This document shows, piece by piece, positions 21,611-31,200 of a stretch of 52,962 bases of DNA. Origin of the DNA: Chara braunii (lineage: Eukaryota; Streptophyta; Charophyceae; Charales; Characeae); contig BFEA01000126.1 of assembly GCA_003427395.1 (NCBI GenBank), positions 2,471,139-2,524,100 on the forward strand. The letters are read 5' to 3'. Below the pieces are notes generated by a model. The model was not told where the DNA came from, made no database searches, and saw only the letters and a program-made list of their open reading frames with translations. Both the position numbers and the translations under genes were made by a program. Within the stretch, counting starts at the first letter, position 1. Each line of letters starts with the position of its first letter.

Positions 21611-22048
21611 GTCCCCTTTATTTTCTTTTATTGTTTTTTAGTATCGGTTGGAGCCCGCCGTTTTTCAAAATGAGGTCTGTTTTCCACGACGAAGGTCTGA
21701 AAATGTCGGAAAAAATACAAGGACCAACTTTGATCTAGGCGGGGTTCCCTCGATTTCGCTTCGTTTCCTCGCAATTTATATAAAAAAAAATTACAATTTT
21801 TAAAATTAATCAAAAAATAAAAAAATTCATCTTCTTTTTTAGCCGTTAGGATTTTTCAAAAAATGTCTCAAAATGTTCGCCTTTACGAGAGGACAAACTT
21901 TGATCCGGGTGTGGTTTTCACAAAACGCCCGGTTCGAAAGATATTGGGGGAAAACGAATAACTAAGATAAACAAAACATAAAGAAAAATCGACTAATCAA
22001 CTTCTCAAAGCTAATTAGTCTCTGGCCGATTAACCAGCGCACCCCCAT
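21611..22048. other. AT-rich gene-less stretch
   Basis: No feature recognised. TTTTTCAAAATG and TTTTTCAAAAAATG contexts near 21661 and 21853, followed by ACAAACTTTGATC-like or ACCAACTTTGATC-like strings, suggest a weak internal repeat of about 190 bases. Confidence 0.4.
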
Positions 22049-22184
22049 TTGATCGGGGAAGGCCGAGGCCTTGGGCGTGCAGTCCCCTCCCCGACAATGA
22101 CGCCAAAAATTATAAGGAAACGCGGAGAGGGGTCACCTATTGTTCGCCAAAGCCAAGGGCAACGATGTCTGTCACTCGTCGCGC
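22049..22184 (-). promoter_or_regulatory. Minus-strand primer-binding-site signature and LTR-end remnant
   Basis: On the minus strand from 22104 to 22087 the sequence reads TGGCGTCATTGTCGGGGA, preceded by AATTTT. Plant Ty3 elements of the Athila/Tat type have AATTTTTGGCGCCGTTGCCGGGGA-like junctions whose 18 bases pair with the 3' end of tRNA-Asp; here only a couple of bases differ. The LTR would lie to the right. About 60 bases of it (22125-22184, also seen at 3600-3668) remain before the giant repeat begins at 22185. It may be the 5' end of the minus-strand element, 3 kb upstream of its first frame, cut by insertion of the giant-LTR element. Confidence 0.5.
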
Positions 22185-22856
22185 TGTCGGCGCGAATACC
22201 CTTACAAGGGTATGCGCCCTGTTTTATGCAAATGGCAGAGAATAGTTTGGGTTAAAGTCTAAGTATACCGCGTTAGGCGTGGCTGCGTCAGTGATTTACG
22301 TTGACTGAATGGTTGACTATAATAAAGAGTGCGTGGGCGCGCAGGTTTAAGGCGCGCGTGATTCATCCCTTGATGTTGATTACGAAACTGGCGCAGGCGC
22401 CGGTCTGTTTATTTTTATTATTTTATCCTTAAGTTTTATTTTTGGTTACCTTTGATTAAACCAGGATCTAGGGGATATTTCCTTTCGATGGCTACGTTTG
22501 ACCGAGTCGAGAGCGCGTGCGGAGGACGACGTTGACAGCAAAGTGACTTCTGGAGGCGTTTTGGTAGGTCGGCGCGTCGTGCTGTGTCCATCTTATGTAG
22601 ACGTCTGTCAAAGCTACACCCAGACTTGGGCTTAGCCCTGTAGGTTACGGCGTTGGGTTGACGATACGAAGGTCCGGGGATCGAGGCTAGCGGCCATCGG
22701 CGCAGCAGCTGCAACGGTGCGTCGTGGAAGGGACCGGTGGGGTTGAGGGCCGCCCGGGGCTATACCCCTCGGTTTTGTTCGGAGGCGCGGCGGCAGGCCC
22801 GATCCGCGGGGTCGGCGAGGGGCCAGCAGCCCCGTTGTTCCCCGACAATGTGGCTG

Positions 22857-22857
<1 letters not shown>

Positions 22858-22914
<57 letters not shown>
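22858..22914. repeat. ATT trinucleotide microsatellite in copy 1
   Basis: About 19 ATT units, read as poly-Tyr or poly-Asn in frames that are not genes. The matching tract in copy 2 is shorter. Confidence 0.95.
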
Positions 22915-23756
22915 TTCCCCTTTCTGTTCTATCCATCGCGTCCCATTCAGGGACGAGGGACTGCGGTGGGGGCGCATGGGGGTGTGAGGTATTTGCGGGG
23001 TTGCCTGAAGTGCAATTACAAACTGCTTTCGCGGTTGCGCCGAAGCCTCGCTCCATTTTGCCTTAAGGCGTGGTGTCGAGGGTGGAAAGCGGGGCCGTGT
23101 TTACTTTTAGGGCCCATAGGCCTGGCCCAGCGGTACCATCCAGGGGCCTCCGGCTGTCTCAGCTCGTCAAGAAGCATAGTGCGTTCGCTCTGCCCCCGGC
23201 CAGCTGTATAAAGGTGGGGTGGGGCACTCCGCTCTTTGGTTGGTATCCTTTTTTTTTCCCCGACCGAGGGCCGACAGCCCGTTCGTGCGAGCCGCTGGTC
23301 GGAGAGTATAGCCGCCTGGTGGTTCCGCAGGTGTTGTCCACGACCGAGTGACGGGCGACTGAGTAGGTCGGGCAACTTTATGCAGGTGGCGGGGCGGGGC
23401 AGTAACGCACGACGGGAAGGGAGGTGAGCCGGGACACGGGTTGCGCCAGGGGCAGGCGGGGACAACGCGGGCTATAGTGGGAGAGCGGAGAGTTAGAGGA
23501 GCAGGCAGCGGGAGATGGGGTGGTGAGGACGACGGGTGGACCTAGACGGTATACCGCGCCAGATGCACCTATGAACGAAAGTGGCAAACGCAGCGGGGCG
23601 GAGCGACTGAGTGCAGCAGTGAGCGGGCGGACACAACGACGAAGGGGAGGAAAAGAGGGGGATGGACCTAGACGGCCTTCTGCGCCGGGTACATGCGCAG
23701 AAGCAAGCAGCGCAGTGATGGGGGAGCGAGCCCAACGCACTCGAGAGCATGTAGCA

Positions 23757-23782
23757 CCCTCGATCCTGAACAGGATCGAGGG
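23757..23782. repeat. Perfect 12-bp hairpin
   Basis: CCCTCGATCCTG, two bases, CAGGATCGAGGG. The copy-2 counterpart (36494-36518) has one substitution that shortens the stem to 10 bp. A second G/C hairpin (CCTGGGG, TTTTGG, CCCCGGG) follows at 23797-23816. Confidence 0.85.
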
Positions 23783-24107
23783 GCGAAAGCTGCAATCCTG
23801 GGGTTTTGGCCCCGGGCGAAACGAGTGGTGGCATTAGTTCTAGTAATCAGTTAGAGGGTAAAGAGTTAGTGAAGAAGAAGTGTGCGCCGGACTATGGCGG
23901 TGAAGGAGAAAGGTGGGGAGGAAAAACGAGTAGACTACCCGATTCTCGGAGGAATCGAGCGATCCAAGAGTTGGAGTAGGGGTTTTGGGTGGAGGCGAAT
24001 ACGAGGGAGAAGTCAGTTTTAGGTAGGAGTTAGCGGGCATAGATTAGTAGAAACGAGCTGCGCGGAGAGATGGCCGAGGTAAGTTCGGCCGGAGCAGAAG
24101 TTATGTA

Positions 24108-24139
24108 ACTCGCCCGTTTCCTAACAAAAACGGGCGAGT
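24108..24139. repeat. Perfect 12-bp hairpin with 8-base loop
   Basis: ACTCGCCCGTTT, CCTAACAA, AAACGGGCGAGT. In copy 2 (36842-36871) the stem is 11 bp and also perfect, so pairing is kept in both. Confidence 0.85.
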
Positions 24140-25691
24140 AAAGAGCCGTTTTGGGGGTTGTTGGGCACGACGAGTCGAAGGGTACGGTTAGATTTGGGAA
24201 AGAATCAGTGGAAATGAGAGTTAGTAAGAATGGGGGGGGGGTGTGACGGTGTCGGGAAGGAGAAAAAGCGGGTGTAAGGGTGAGCCTGCCCATGTTTTGG
24301 AGGAAGATTCATCCTCACTTACCTGCTGGAATGGAGATAGCATAGGGGTCGGTGAGGAAGGGCGCACGAAGGCGGACAGTAGGGAGATCGGGGCGGACGG
24401 GAAACGACGGAGCGGCGGGCCCAAAGGCAGGTCACGGTGGTGCGGGCGACTGTCGGGCTTGGGCTAGTGCTGGAGGGGGCCAACCGGGAAGCGACAGACA
24501 TTAGACAGGAAAGGGGGTAAGAGGATGAACCATGCGCTACTCGGCGCCTGATACATTCGAAGGAGGGGAGACGGTTGGGATCATGGCTGTGGCGTGTCAA
24601 TGGCTATCTACGAATGAGTGGCTGGCTGCCCAGCCCCGACTACTGTCGCCCTGATACCACGCCCAGGGGGCTGTGTGCCTGCCTGCTGGCCAGGGTGTCA
24701 CTCGACCGGTTGGATGACATTGTTGGTGGGGCGCTGTCGGGTTCTGCTGAGCTTGCTACGACACACCACCACACCTTCGACAGGGATCACCAGCTGCCGT
24801 ACTTTCATCATGCGACCCCACAACTATTGCGGCTAGCGACATTCTGCTGTGCCAAGGGCTTGCGATTATTGCGCTCGGTGTATTGTGCCCAGCTTATTAG
24901 GCAGGGTGCAGCGAACCGACTACGAAAGTGCAGGATGCGGTTGGCCGTGCAGAAACAGCGGCTGCATAGGGCGCGCAAACTGCTACTGTTGCACGCTGCT
25001 GCTGGCTGTTGCTGACTGTTACAGGCTGTCGGGTAGCGGCAATTGAATTAAGAAGAGGTGCGGAGGCTTAAGGAAGTGATGAAGTTTGAGAAGGGAGGAT
25101 TATTTTTGCGACTTGGGGAACCGTCAGGGGGTTGACTTCGGCAGTTGACTCAGTGTTGACCAAGCTGTTACAGTGGCCGCCATTGCGGGGCCCTTAGGCG
25201 CGTAAAGGTATCAAGGCCCTCTCCTGCGAGTCTGAGAGCACTCTCCTTGGATCTGAAAGACTGAAATCTTCTACCTCTACCCTTCTTACTCTAAGTCTAG
25301 TCTATTGGTTCTGAGAGGAAGGCGGCAGGCGGGATTGCAACCCGTAATCCGCACCAAGGCCTCTGTGGGAGGTTCGCCCCACCGATTGCGGGAGCTCTGC
25401 CGGAACTTAGGAAGAGTTCTGGAGGCAGGGAATCGTCAGGTAAACCATTTCCATCTGTACAACCTACTACCACCCATGTTTGCTTATCCCCCTGCAGTAT
25501 GACTATTGTATGCATGAGGTTGTCACTATGGTTTTTGTTTTCCCTTAAAGACCCAATCAAACCGAATGGAAGGAATGTGTGAAAGTGAAGTTTAAGTTTC
25601 TCTTTTGTTTTGACTGAAAGCAGACTAAGGTATGAATTGAGGGAAGGTGGAAGAAAAACAGTTTTGCATGCGTTTGGAAGGGTCAACCAAA

Positions 25692-26377
25692 GCCTGAATA
25701 TTGTTTGTACTGTGAATGGCTCAGGGCTATGTTTATTTGGCTGTTTTCTGAAGGATCAGACATTGTTTCTACTGTGAATGACCTGGTTGCTATGTTTATC
25801 TAGTTGTTTTCTAGAGGACCAGACATTGTTTCTACTGTGAATGGTCTGTTTACTGTAGTTAACTCTGGGGGTTTGCCTGATTGAAGGGGTTTAAATTCTT
25901 GTTTTATTATGAGGGAGGATTTTCGGTCTAAGGCTAAGCATTGTTTCCACTGTGAATGGTTTAGCCTGAAAACCACGCACGTGAACTAAACTAAGTNTAA
26001 AGGAAAGTACTTTATGTATATTTGCATGTGAACTGGCAGCTGGACATAGTTTCTACTGTGAATGGCCCAGCGCTAAGCCATATCGTTAAGAAGAAAAAGG
26101 AAAAATACAAAGTATAAATGGAAAATAGTCTGGGCAAGCTGAACATTGTTTCTACTGTGAATGGTTCAGTCCCCTGTCCATATTTGTCTTTTCTTTTGAA
26201 AACAAAGTCAAAGAAATACTAAATTTTGGATATTAAACAGCTCAGGGCGACTAGGCATTGTTTCCATGGCGAATGACATAGTCATCTGCCCAAAAGAAGT
26301 GAGAAGTAGTTGTGCAACCTATTTGTGTACATCATAAAGACAAGTTGGGCATTGTTTACATGGCGAATGGTCCGGCT
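25692..26377 (+). repeat. Hairpin array I, copy 1: eight stem-loops with constant core
   Basis: Units at about 25692-25727, 25755-25787, 25820-25848, 25932-25966, 26039-26071, 26138-26170, 26249-26283 and 26343-26377. Each has the core ATTGTTTCTACTGTGAATG (or a close variant) between short arms that pair. The arms differ in each unit: CAGAC/GTCTG, GGCTAAGC/GTTTAGCC, GCTGGAC/GCCCAGC, GCTGAAC/GTTCAGT, GACTA/TAGTC, AGTTGGGC/GTCCGGCT. Unit spacing is irregular (63-112 bases). The last two units use a variant core, TTTCCATGGCGAATG-like. No protein is encoded. Confidence 0.9.
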
Positions 26378-26671
26378 CTATGTCTTATGTAAGATGGGTA
26401 TAAGGATTCAAGGACTTGAAGATTCACGAACTATCTATATGGAATGAACTCGGGATGGTGAGAGTACTTACATTCGTGGTTTGGTTTGTATGTGACTGGA
26501 TGAGATGGCTAGTTTATTTGGGTTTCAGTATTATAGGTAGTTGCTTTAGTTGCTCGCCACGTGCTAGAGTCATAGGATTTAGTTTCAATTCCTGCATTTT
26601 TTTAGCTAAGTTTTTTTTACTTAGATCAATTATTGCATTTTTGGGATCTTTTCTCATACTTGACTTTGTAT

Positions 26672-27210
26672 AAATCGTGACAAACTACTTTCTCTACGGG
26701 AAGCGCTGACGAAATTTCTACAAATCTAAGGAGTTAGTTGGATTTTGACTTGTCGAAAGTTCAACTTTGTCTTTTATCTTATCTGACTTAGTTAAAATCT
26801 GGGAAGTCTCCTTTTCTAAAGGGAGTGCTGCCCAAATTTTTGCTAATTCAGGGAGTTAGACAAAATTGAATTTTGGGAAGTCAAAGTTACTTTCAAATTC
26901 TGGACCTAGCCTTGTATAAATTTTGGAATAACACTTTTCTAGAGGAAGTGCTGCCGAAATTTCTGCAAAGCAAAAGGAGTTAGTTAAATCTTGTCTAAAT
27001 TGAAGTCGGGTTGTTTTCTAAGTTCATATCAAACTTAGTATAAATCTGAGAAGTCTCTGTTTCTAAAGGGAATGCTGCCCAAATTTCTACCAATTCAGGG
27101 AATTAGACAAACTTTGACTTTCCAAAGTTAGAGATTATTTCAACTTTTATAAATGGACTTATATAAATTCTAGAAAGACACTTTTCCTACGGGAAGCGCT
27201 GCCAAAATTT
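26672..27210 (+). repeat. Hairpin array II, copy 1: five stem-loops at 123-124-base spacing
   Basis: Stem-loops begin at 26672, 26795, 26918, 27042 and 27165. Each opens with AAATCTGGG, AAATTTTGG or similar, has a TTTTCTAAAGGGAGTGCTGCC-like middle, and closes with CCCAAATTT or CCGAAATTT. Odd and even units form two subtypes (GCCGAAATTT in 3 and roughly in 1 and 5, CCCAAATTT in 2 and 4). Spacers carry a second small inverted repeat, for example AACTTTGACTTTCCAAAGTT near 27112. Confidence 0.88.
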
Positions 27211-27888
27211 TCTTAGTTTAAAAGAGATCGATTATGTTTTAACAGGTGGCGATTCTGGTAGTCTACTCTGAATAGGGGAGATTTTGTCATGAGTCTACCT
27301 TTGCTTTGGGTACTGGTTTAGAGGAAGATTTAGGCTTAGTTAATTAGGGTGTTTGAGTAAGATCGTGATATGGGGATTGTTCTGCATGGGCTTATAGATT
27401 TAGCCTGGGGCCTTGACCTGTCGTGTGTTATAGGTCCTCTTGATCGTTGAATAAAGTTCAGGATTAGATTCAGCTTGATCCCTTGAGGATCATCTTCTAT
27501 TATCACTGATAACAGGTCGGTTGTCGATTCGTCGGTTTACGATTCAACTCCAATTCACTCATGTCACCCAACCTAAAGGCTTTAGCCATGTGGTTTATCT
27601 GTTTTGTTGTGTTTTTACCTGGACTTTATTGAATGACCATTTAACAAAGATACTGAGTATTTTTATTGCGGGGAGGTTGCGTTGAGGTTGAGGATTGCAC
27701 GGCTAAAGCAAGGGGTGTGAGTACAGAGAACGGTTGAAGTTGACCCCGTGTAGCGTGTGGACTTTTGGTTGAATCTTTGATGTGATTGCAGGTATGTCTG
27801 TGGTTCGGACTCTGGATGTGACTTGTCTGCGATTACATACATATATGGTTGAGAGGAGCCTCACTGTTACTGTGAGAAGTGATCGTCC

Positions 27889-27895
27889 TATATAA
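27889..27895 (+). promoter_or_regulatory. Possible TATA box in copy 1
   Basis: TATATAA, conserved at 40414-40420 in copy 2, about 500 bases before the repeat end. If the repeat is an LTR this could be its promoter, but AT-rich surroundings make such a match common. Confidence 0.25.
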
Positions 27896-28391
27896 CTAAC
27901 CCTTATACGCTTATATATGCCAGGATATTTGTGAGGCCTATTGTGACTGTGCGTAAGGGTTAACCAGATTACGTGTTGAGAGAAAAGGGGGAGTCCGTTT
28001 TTTTATCCTTTGCTTCTTAGAGATTTTATGGTTGGACGTTGCAGTCCGTGGCAGCCGTCAAAGTCAACCCCCTTGACTTCTGTCCTGGCCGGAGTGGAAC
28101 TCATCTCTAGAGTAGTAAGAAATGACTGCCACCACAGGTATGGACCAGTGTACCACCCACTCTGCACAGAGTGCAGAAGAGGGTGTGTGGTCTTCAACCG
28201 CGCTTGGTGGTTGTCCAGCGTCGAGAGATTAACCTTCAAAACGCGTGTCAGCCGACACTTGAGTGTCGAATGCGCCTCTCGAGATCAACGACGACCGCAT
28301 GAGTATGGGTACTACATGGTACGCCATCATTGTGACCGCTTGCGTACGCTTGCATTGCGAGCCGACATGAGTTAGCCCTGCGTCCGCGTGG

Positions 28392-30212
28392 TTTTATACA
28401 AAGTCTCGCGCGCGATGCCTATTCGATTTCCGCATTGGAAAGTTATGGGTTGGCTATCGAGGGGCTAGGGGCGTTGTCGCGTTGTTCATGTGGGTCGTGT
28501 CGTGCGTATGTGTGTGTGTGTGTGTGTTGTTGTTTTGTGGTTGTTAGAGTGGTGTGCGCGTGGTGTGTGGGATGCGTCCTAGTCGACCGACGTCGAGTCG
28601 CGCTTGGGACCTCAGCCCCCCAAGATGTCGGTTCGCGTGCGGGTTCGATAGAGGCGTATTACCTCGCGTACACCCTATGCTACAGCGAACGAGAAACACC
28701 CTCGGCTGGTCCACCTCTGCGATTGCAACTGATAAGCTTTCGTACTGTGGACTGGTAGCTCGGCGGGGATACGCCCACCGAAGGGAGGTGACAACTCCCG
28801 TAAGGTGGAGGTAAGTTGATCCCCGCGTAGGCCCTATCCTGTGGTAGGGGCTCGCGAGAAGTATGGCTGGCGCACTCGGCCGGAGCGGCTCAAGGAAGCT
28901 CCATGTATATTTGCGACGAAGGATTTTAAATCCAACTCCCGCGTGACGCGGCCGGGAGGGTCTCACGCTGCCCTGATGCGGTGTTGGACCGTTCGCTCGA
29001 CAGGTCGCCCCGTTGCCGGGGATAACGGTTGCCTACTGTTTTCCTTGGTGGAACGAGCCTAGATTTGAGAAGTGAGAGAATAGGCAAATAAGAAGTTTTT
29101 GTTAGATTGTATGTGTTATTTGTTAATATCATGATTATCGTTGGAGATGTTGCAAGACTAAGAAGTCCTTAAAGATCGAGCCTAGATTTGAGGCTGGATG
29201 ATGACTCGGGCGAGATGACCGCTTCTGCTTTATTGATTGGTTTAGATGAAATGGTTGGTTACAGACGATGTTGGATAAGGCATGAAGTGAGGGTTGATTA
29301 CTTGACTTGGTTTTGGTCGAAAAGACTGAGTTTTGATTGACGCGGTAGGAGTGGCTTAAGAGGGATAAGTGTTTTGATTATGTATTCACGAGCCCTAACT
29401 GACATAACGATAGCTGGAATTGATAACCCTTCTGATCAGATGGCCGACAGATTGGGACGATGTTTTGCGTACTTGACGCGATTAAGGTTAAGCGTGGCTA
29501 TTGCGAGAGTCAGCCCTATGGTGTACCCTCCCTGACTGCCATAAGAGTCGTCTGAGTAGCTGGGAAAGCATCGTGATACGGTTGCAGTAGAATGAAGCTA
29601 AGAATAAGTGAGATAATATTCCTCTATTAAGAGCTGAAGGTATAGACCCTCTCCTAGGTGGCAGGTTAGAAGTCGTCTGTGCGCCTTGAGGAGAAGAAGG
29701 TTAAGGAAAGTTGAAGGATATTACTTGCATCGACTTACATGTTTGAGTTTGGATTCTGAGCGGATGTTCTGCTATGGGGCGTAGCGAGTCTAGGTGACAC
29801 CTTCTTTACGTAAAGGACATCTAATCCTAGAGGGAGTTGGAATAGCAATGGAACAACCAACACTTAGACTAATTTGCCTTCCTTTAATGGAGTGGTAGGT
29901 AGTAATAGATGTTAGCCAGCCTAGGTTATGTCTAAGTGTGAGGGCATATTTTTAAGTAGATATCCTAAGTTATGTCTAAGTATGTGAGGATACGTGGCTG
30001 AGTAGATATCTTGTTTAGGGGTATTTCGTGTGGGGTACTCCATCGGGATTATATTTGGGATCTTATTAGTCTGTAAAAGTTTATATGAATGTCTCCAGCC
30101 CAGCACTTGTCTCATGGCTGACCATCGAGTCTGTATGGCTGGGTCGCTCTTCCCAAAGGAGCAGGGATAGTCAGTCTAATAACGGAAGGCGCATGCTGGA
30201 CGTTTGTCTGTG
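28392..30212 (+). other. Leader of the interior region, no gene recognised
   Basis: Starts GGTTTTATAC after the repeat and includes a TG microsatellite at about 28507-28527. No long credible frame; the frames at 28435-28966 overlap on both strands. Near 29920-30012 a 44-base unit (CCTAGGTTATGTCTAAG...GTAGATAT) is present twice in tandem. Confidence 0.5.
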
Positions 30213-30920
30213 ATGGGCAGAACCCAGACAAAGCAAAGGCAACTCAGGATGCCTTATGCACGGGAAGACCCGCGTATGCTCGGGCCGGTTAAGAAAGAGG
30301 GAGGACTCAAGGTATCTTTACCCAGGCGGGTCAGAGAAGGAGAGTATATTTCATCATGGTGGGGCGTGATAATGGGCACAGACGTCTTTGTCTGGATCGA
30401 GTCTGGGTTCGGCGATCAGCAGGAATGCGCAATTGTAAATGTGACCTTGTATGCCTCAGCCACCTTTTGGGTCGAGCATGGGATAGAATTGACACTTTGG
30501 CATGGAAGCCTGCTTGCTAAGCCTATGAGGGTAGTTGAGGCAGCGACAGCTAAATGGGCGAGGGAAGTGTCTCATGACGGAGAAGAGCAAGTACTAACCC
30601 ATGTAGAGGTTAAGTGTGCTGGAGAGTTCGCGCTTTCATCTTCTCCACTACGAGTCACCCTGCCTAGCTTCCTCATAGAGAAGAGCTTTGGTGGGTCGGC
30701 AAGGGTAGAAGCGGCAGCTGAAGCCGCTATGAGGGTGCGAGACTAGGAGTATGGACGCTATACGTGTGAAGTGATATATGGTCTGTACTTAGATCCGAAG
30801 TTCTCACCCTCTAGTCAGGAGCTAAAGAATACGGCCAATATGGTTCACATATATGCCGCTTCTCATGATCCGAATGAAGGAAATGTAGAGTGGGATGAGC
30901 TTCGAGCAGTAGTGGACCGA
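30213..30920 (+). pseudogene. X-family protein (X3) upstream of gag in the giant-LTR element
   Basis: The frame opens with an ATG at 30213 (the track frame begins at a TTG three codons earlier), runs to a TAG at 30744-30746 and stays open in the same phase for another 57 codons to about 30923. Residue features: WWGVIMGTDVFVWIE near 52-66, an amphipathic stretch (RVVEAATAKWAREVS), VTLPSFLIEKSFGG (residues 151-164), then GRYTCEVIYGLYLDPKF and VEWDELRAVVD. The LPSFLIEKSFGG block and the later W-D-E-L-R matches X2 (LPAFVVEKAYGG, LDYETLRGLI). Family unknown to me. The internal TAG suggests decay. Confidence 0.5.
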
Positions 30921-31200
30921 TAGAAAGGGCCCTTGCCGTTCGCTAAAAGTGCGCTCCCTTTGACGTGGGTGCGGCCGTGCCTATACCTATTGTCATATTA
31001 ACCACTACTGCTTGCCAATAGTCAGCGTTGAGGAGTCCTGCTTGTATATACTATTGTAAGGACTAGGGGTTCCTCGATGTGGACATGGGATAAGGTAATG
31101 AGAGTTGAGTTCAACCGCTTGCCCCTGATTGTTTGAGTCCGCCTAGGACGCTCCCTAATAAGTGGTTGCTTGCTTTGCGTACCAGGCTGCTGTCAGCACG

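Larger units (their letters stand above)
22185..28391 (+). repeat. Giant LTR-like direct repeat, copy 1
   Basis: Collinear with 34946-40920 at an estimated 93-96% identity. The first 3 kb is GC-rich and the rest AT-rich. Contents in order: ATT microsatellite (22858-22914), perfect hairpins at 23757-23782 and 24108-24139, hairpin array I (25692-26377), hairpin array II (26672-27210), and a TATATAA near 27889. It contains 186 bases (24563-24748) and about 15 bases near 24429 that copy 2 lacks. Frames of 100-190 codons on both strands of the GC-rich part overlap each other and are broken between copies, so I do not call them genes. One n at 25997. Confidence 0.85.

Noticed and set aside
22687-23066. 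Poly-Asn and poly-Tyr proteins
   Set aside because: They come from the ATT microsatellite, whose length differs between copies.
23493-23837. Frames of about 105-113 codons open on both strands in both giant-repeat copies (also 36230-36574)
   Set aside because: Both strands are open over the same GC-rich bases and no family is recognised. Neighbouring frames (23840-24424 against 36577-37158) are intact in one copy and broken in the other, so chance openness is more likely.
24575-25046. Cys-rich 146-codon protein in copy 1
   Set aside because: Part of it lies in the 186-base block absent from copy 2, and no family is recognised.
25692-26377. Repeats with spacers resembling a CRISPR array
   Set aside because: The unit is imperfect, spacing is irregular (63-112 bases), the arms covary, there are no cas genes and the surroundings are eukaryotic.
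28435-28966. Overlapping plus- and minus-strand proteins after the first giant repeat
   Set aside because: Mutually overlapping frames, partly from a TG microsatellite, with no recognisable domain.
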